The position numbers and the translations under genes are program-made. From NCBI GenBank assembly GCA_020720965.1, contig DYNS01000002.1, positions 1-34,539 on the forward strand: a stretch of DNA of 34,539 nucleotides. Reading direction: 5' to 3'. Positions 31,913-34,539 of this stretch are shown one piece after another. A model generated the notes under the pieces. It was not told the origin of the DNA. It saw nothing but the letters and a program-made list of their open reading frames with translations, and did no database searches. Source of the DNA: Anaerolinea sp. GTDB lineage: Bacteria > Chloroflexota > Anaerolineae > Anaerolineales > Villigracilaceae. Within the stretch, counting starts at the first letter, position 1; each line of letters opens with the position of its first letter.

Positions 31913-31940
31913 TTGACAGAATCCCTAATCGGCATAGAAT
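31913..31940 (+). promoter_or_regulatory. Promoter of the uraA leader
   Basis: A perfect TTGACA (31913-31918) is followed after 16 bases by TAGAAT (31935-31940). Transcription should begin near 31947, two bases before the ATG of the leader ORF. Confidence 0.8.
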
Positions 31941-31948
31941 TGGGCGAA

Positions 31949-32029
31949 ATGTCTACACAAAGAGCCTTGCCCGAACCAATTCACGAACAACCCTGCCGAG
32001 GAAAAGGTGTTTTTGTTTTTCAAAAATGA
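31949..32029 (+). CDS. Putative 26-codon leader peptide of uraA
   Basis: An ORF of 26 codons starts with MSTQRALPEP and ends GKGVFVFQK, stopping with TGA at 32027-32029. It begins within two bases of the predicted transcript start (leaderless, as the gene at 4424 appears to be) and has no Shine-Dalgarno sequence. Its last codons lie in a U-rich tract (32008-32020, 11 of 13 bases T), and its stop codon shares its last base with the first base of the terminator stem. A ribosome at this stop would cover the stem. A chance ORF of this length is not rare, so the case rests on position and context. Confidence 0.5.
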   Translation: MSTQRALPEPIHEQPCRGKGVFVFQK

Positions 32030-32057
32030 GAGTCGCGTTTAGCGGCTCTTTTTTTTT
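32029..32057 (+). terminator. Attenuator terminator between the promoter and uraA
   Basis: AGAGTCGC (32029-32036) pairs with GCGGCTCT (32042-32049), one G-T pair included, around a five-base loop; eight T follow. It lies 38 bases ahead of uraA, after the promoter, so it must be overcome for uraA to be expressed. AAAGAGCC at 31959-31966 is a perfect complement to GGCTCTTT at 32044-32051, and could form an alternative, terminator-blocking stem. Confidence 0.88.
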
Positions 32058-32094
32058 GCCTGTATCCCAATTTTTTTTCATCAAGGAGAGAGAA

Positions 32095-33447
32095 ATGTCC
32101 CCCAAACCTACCCCCAAGCCCCGTGTAATGGGCTTCCTACCCGCCGACACCCCGCCCTGGGGCGCGATGCTTTCGCTCGGCTTTCAACAAGTGCTGACGA
32201 TGTTCCCCGCCACCGTGCTGGTTGCCATTCTGACCAAGTTTGACGTGGGCGTTACCCTGCTGGCGAGCGGCGTTGGCACCATCATCGCCTTGCTCGTTTC
32301 GCAGCGCAAAATCCCCATGTATTACGGCTCCTCCTTCTCGTATATTGCAGTTGTCGTCACCGCCATGAGCCTGTATGCGGGCGACTGCTTCAGTGACCCC
32401 GCCACCGTGTACTGTGCAGACGGAGTCCGCCTGGTGCAAGTCGGCATCATCGGCACCGGCTTGGTCAATATCCTGGTCGGGTTGTTGATTATGCGCCTGG
32501 GCAAAGCCGCTCTGGATAGAATCCTGCCTCCCATCGTCACCGGCTCGATGGCGGTTGTCATCGGCGTAGCCCTCTCTGGCGCGGCGTTGAACATGGCTGG
32601 CGCCAACTGGCTGGTTGCCTTCATCACCCTCATTGCCACCATCCTCTTCTCGGTTTACCTGCGCGGAAAGGGTTTGCTGGGGATGCTGCCCATCCTCTTC
32701 GGCGCAATAGTCGGCTACGCCACCTCCGCCGCCCTGGGGATTATTGACTACTCTGCCATCAGCAGCGCGGAATGGCTGCGAATGCCCGCCCTTACCCTGC
32801 CCGCCTTCACAGACCCCCGCGCCTGGGGCTTGGTTCTCAGCATTGCTCTTATCGCCATTGCCACCGTTCCAGAGTCCACCGCACACCTGTATCAGATGAG
32901 CCTCTACATAGACGAACTGGCGCACGAATTGGGGCGCAAACCCCTCAATATTAAAGAACTGATTGGCTTAAACCTGGTCGCAGACGGCACAGACGACATC
33001 ATAGTCGGCTTTTTGGGCGGCGCGGCAGGCACCAACTACGGCGAAAACAACTCGCTGATGGCAATTACCCGCAACTACTCGGTGCCGGTGCTGATGACGG
33101 CTGGGGTTATCGCCATTTTGCTGGGGTTTGTGGGCAAACTGGCAGGGATTGTCAACAGCATCCCCGTAGCAGTTACCGGCGGGCTTGCCATTTACCTCTT
33201 CGGAGTCATTGGAATGCAAGGCTTGGCGCTGATTCAATCCGAGAAGGTGAATCTCTTCGACCCGAAAAACCTCGCAGTCGGAGCAGTCATCCTCGTCACC
33301 GGCATTGGCGGCAACCTGGCGCTCAAAGACGGCTTATTCCCCTTCAATGTCCCGGTTTTCTTCCCGGCAGGCATCCCTGCCATTGTTTTTGCCGCCATGC
33401 TGGGAATTTCCATCAACCTGATTTTCGTCCTCTTCAAAACGGAGTAA
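32095..33447 (+). CDS. uraA: NCS2-family uracil permease (UraA-like)
   Basis: A 450-residue membrane protein of the nucleobase-cation-symport-2 family, with about 12-14 helices. The substrate-site residues of Escherichia coli UraA (Glu 241, His 245, Glu 290) match here: E260 and H264 in PESTAHLYQ and E317 in TNYGENNSLMAITR. The QQVLTMFPATVLV start and the VGKLAGIVNSIPVAVTGGL block are also typical. Uracil is the most likely substrate; xanthine or other bases cannot be excluded. I chose ATG 32095 because AAGGAGAG is five bases ahead; a much longer frame open upstream would run through the attenuator hairpin. It is controlled by the leader described in the findings. Confidence 0.9.
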   Translation: MSPKPTPKPRVMGFLPADTPPWGAMLSLGFQQVLTMFPATVLVAILTKFDVGVTLLASGVGTIIALLVSQRKIPMYYGSSFSYIAVVVTAMSLYAGDCFSDPATVYCADGVRLVQVGIIGTGLVNILVGLLIMRLGKAALDRILPPIVTGSMAVVIGVALSGAALNMAGANWLVAFITLIATILFSVYLRGKGLLGMLPILFGAIVGYATSAALGIIDYSAISSAEWLRMPALTLPAFTDPRAWGLVLSIALIAIATVPESTAHLYQMSLYIDELAHELGRKPLNIKELIGLNLVADGTDDIIVGFLGGAAGTNYGENNSLMAITRNYSVPVLMTAGVIAILLGFVGKLAGIVNSIPVAVTGGLAIYLFGVIGMQGLALIQSEKVNLFDPKNLAVGAVILVTGIGGNLALKDGLFPFNVPVFFPAGIPAIVFAAMLGISINLIFVLFKTE

Positions 33448-33509
33448 ATGAAAAGTGAAAGGCGAGAAGCGGGTGGTAGAAAGTGGGCAGTGAGTGATGT
33501 ATAGTAAAA

Positions 33510-33546
33510 GCGGGAAGCGGTAGTTGGGTGTTTTACCGCTTCCCGC
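33510..33546. terminator. Hairpin after uraA
   Basis: GCGGGAAGCGGTA and TACCGCTTCCCGC form a 13-bp inverted repeat with an 11-base loop. On the plus strand it is not followed by T, but it is placed to end the uraA transcript; on the minus strand a TTTTA follows, although no gene on that strand precedes it here. Confidence 0.6.
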
Positions 33547-33586
33547 CTTCCCCCCCCTTTACCCTGTTCCACCGCCCGGAGAAACC

Positions 33587-34539
33587 ATGAAAACCCTACA
33601 CGTTCTCACCCTCCTCAGCCTGCTCTTCACCGCTGCCTTTGCCCCGGCTCAGGCGCCCAACCCCCAACCCCCTGCCGAACCCGTCAAACTCATCTTCATT
33701 CATCACTCCACTGGCGGCAACTGGCTAGCGGATTCTGAAAGCAACGAACTGGGCGGCGACCTGGGCAAAGCCCTTGCCCAAAATAACTACTACGTCAGCG
33801 CCACCAACTACGGATGGGGACCCGATTCCATCGGCGACCGCACCGACATTCCCGACTGGCTGGAATGGTTCCGGGGAGAAAACAGCCCCACCTACCTGCA
33901 AGCCCTCTACACCGAAAACAGCCAAAACATCGGCGATTTTGGCAATTGGCAGCGCCTGCCCCAAGACCCCGGCGGCGAAAATCAAATCATCGTCTTCAAA
34001 TCCTGCTTTCCCAACTCCGCCCTGGAGGGTAGCCCCAACGACCCGCCCGACCCGGAAGGCTGGCTGAGTGTAGGACACGCCAAATACGTTTACAACCAAC
34101 TCCTCACCTACTTCGCCACCCGCCCCGATAAACTCTTCGTCATCATCACCGCCCCACCCCTCTCCGACCCCGCCCTCTCTGCCAACGCCCGCGCCTTTAA
34201 CAACTGGCTGGTACACAACTGGCTAAGCGAAAACAACTACACCCTCCCCAATGTCGCCGTGTTCGACTACTACAACGTCCTCACCGCACCAGACAACCAT
34301 CATCACCTTGCCAACGGACAAATACAACACGAAGTAAACGAAAACCGCAACACCCTGCACTACCCATCCGGTGACGACCACCCATCGCGGGCAGGCAACC
34401 AAAAAGCCACCGCCGAATTTATCCCCCTGCTTAACGCCTTTTACCAGCGTTGGAAGGAAAACGCCCCCGCGCCCCTGCCCCTACCCGCCGCCGAAAACCC
34501 CACCGCCCACGCCCCCCCACCGCCCCCGGCGCTGAGCGT
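33587..34539 (+). CDS. Secreted SGNH-hydrolase-like protein (3' cut by window)
   Basis: The frame starts at ATG 33587 (GGAGA ahead) and is open to the window end, so at least 317 residues are present. It opens with a signal peptide (LHVLTLLSLLFTAAFAPAQA). The next block, LIFIHHSTGGNWL, may hold the nucleophile loop; FKSCFPNS and APPLSDPALSAN could be the other conserved blocks, and DDHPSRAGNQKAT resembles the DxxH end motif of SGNH hydrolases. The usual GDS motif is not seen, so the assignment is tentative. A Pro-rich tail follows. Substrate unknown. Confidence 0.55.
   Translation, partial: MKTLHVLTLLSLLFTAAFAPAQAPNPQPPAEPVKLIFIHHSTGGNWLADSESNELGGDLGKALAQNNYYVSATNYGWGPDSIGDRTDIPDWLEWFRGENSPTYLQALYTENSQNIGDFGNWQRLPQDPGGENQIIVFKSCFPNSALEGSPNDPPDPEGWLSVGHAKYVYNQLLTYFATRPDKLFVIITAPPLSDPALSANARAFNNWLVHNWLSENNYTLPNVAVFDYYNVLTAPDNHHHLANGQIQHEVNENRNTLHYPSGDDHPSRAGNQKATAEFIPLLNAFYQRWKENAPAPLPLPAAENPTAHAPPPPPALS

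Noticed and set aside
31941-32057. A purine, preQ1 or PyrR-type element in the uraA leader
   Set aside because: I do not find the conserved core of the purine, preQ1, guanidine or PRPP riboswitches, or the PyrR-binding loop, in this leader.
1-34539. CRISPR arrays, insertion sequences, prophage or integrase genes
   Set aside because: I saw no regularly spaced repeats, transposase or integrase features, and no tRNA-linked duplication; the window looks like stable core chromosome.

Overview
The window reads as a chromosomal stretch of a GC-rich bacterium, most likely Chloroflexota (Anaerolineae-like). This taxonomic guess is inference from general protein flavour, a complete System I cytochrome c maturation cluster, a HerA/NurA cassette and a leucyl T-box together; no search was run. 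Coding density is high, there are no insertion sequences, phage genes or CRISPR arrays, and both edge genes are cut by the window.

Layout. 1-1157: tail of a possible glycosyltransferase, then a cyclase/formamidase-family enzyme. 1211-4193 (minus): leuS behind a T-box leader with a CUC specifier, itself just downstream of tRNA-Ala(GGC), with one good promoter ahead of the tRNA. 4424-5629 (plus): a phosphodiesterase/alkaline-phosphatase superfamily enzyme that looks leaderless. 5626-9157 (minus): nurA, a stand-alone HAS-barrel-like gene and herA, a DNA-end-processing cassette. 9269-9964 (plus): a SIMPL-domain lipoprotein. 10043-13036 (minus): a LysR regulator and a membrane Fe-S oxidoreductase resembling ETF:menaquinone oxidoreductases. 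13168-23272 (minus): the order of transcription is ccmE, ccmF, ccmH, ccmG, a CcmI-like zinc-ribbon protein, a di-heme cytochrome c lipoprotein, ccmA, ccmB, ccmC, ccmD and a transglycosylase-like secreted protein. 23461-26157 (minus): panB, panE and a membrane zinc-ribbon protein. 26318-30461: ytxH-like gene, comM (minus), a DsbA-like oxidoreductase and radA. 30503-31809 (minus): rplT, rpmI, infC. 31913-33447 (plus): a uracil permease behind an attenuator. 33587-end: a secreted SGNH-like protein, cut off.

How the genes work together. The ccm block should export and chaperone heme (CcmABCDE), reduce apocytochrome thiols (CcmG, CcmH) and ligate heme (CcmF); its CcmE carries the Cys variant of the heme-binding motif (CxxxY) in place of the His form. 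A CRP-family palindrome lies at a class-I activator distance from a -10 box upstream of ccmE. NurA and HerA form a nuclease/translocase pair. infC, rpmI and rplT are the standard translation operon, with infC apparently starting at AUA.

The most interesting signal is the uraA leader (31935-32057). A near-leaderless 26-codon ORF runs through a U-rich tract and stops exactly at the first base of an intrinsic terminator. This is the layout of the UTP-sensing, translation-coupled attenuation known for enterobacterial pyrBI, here in front of a uracil permease.
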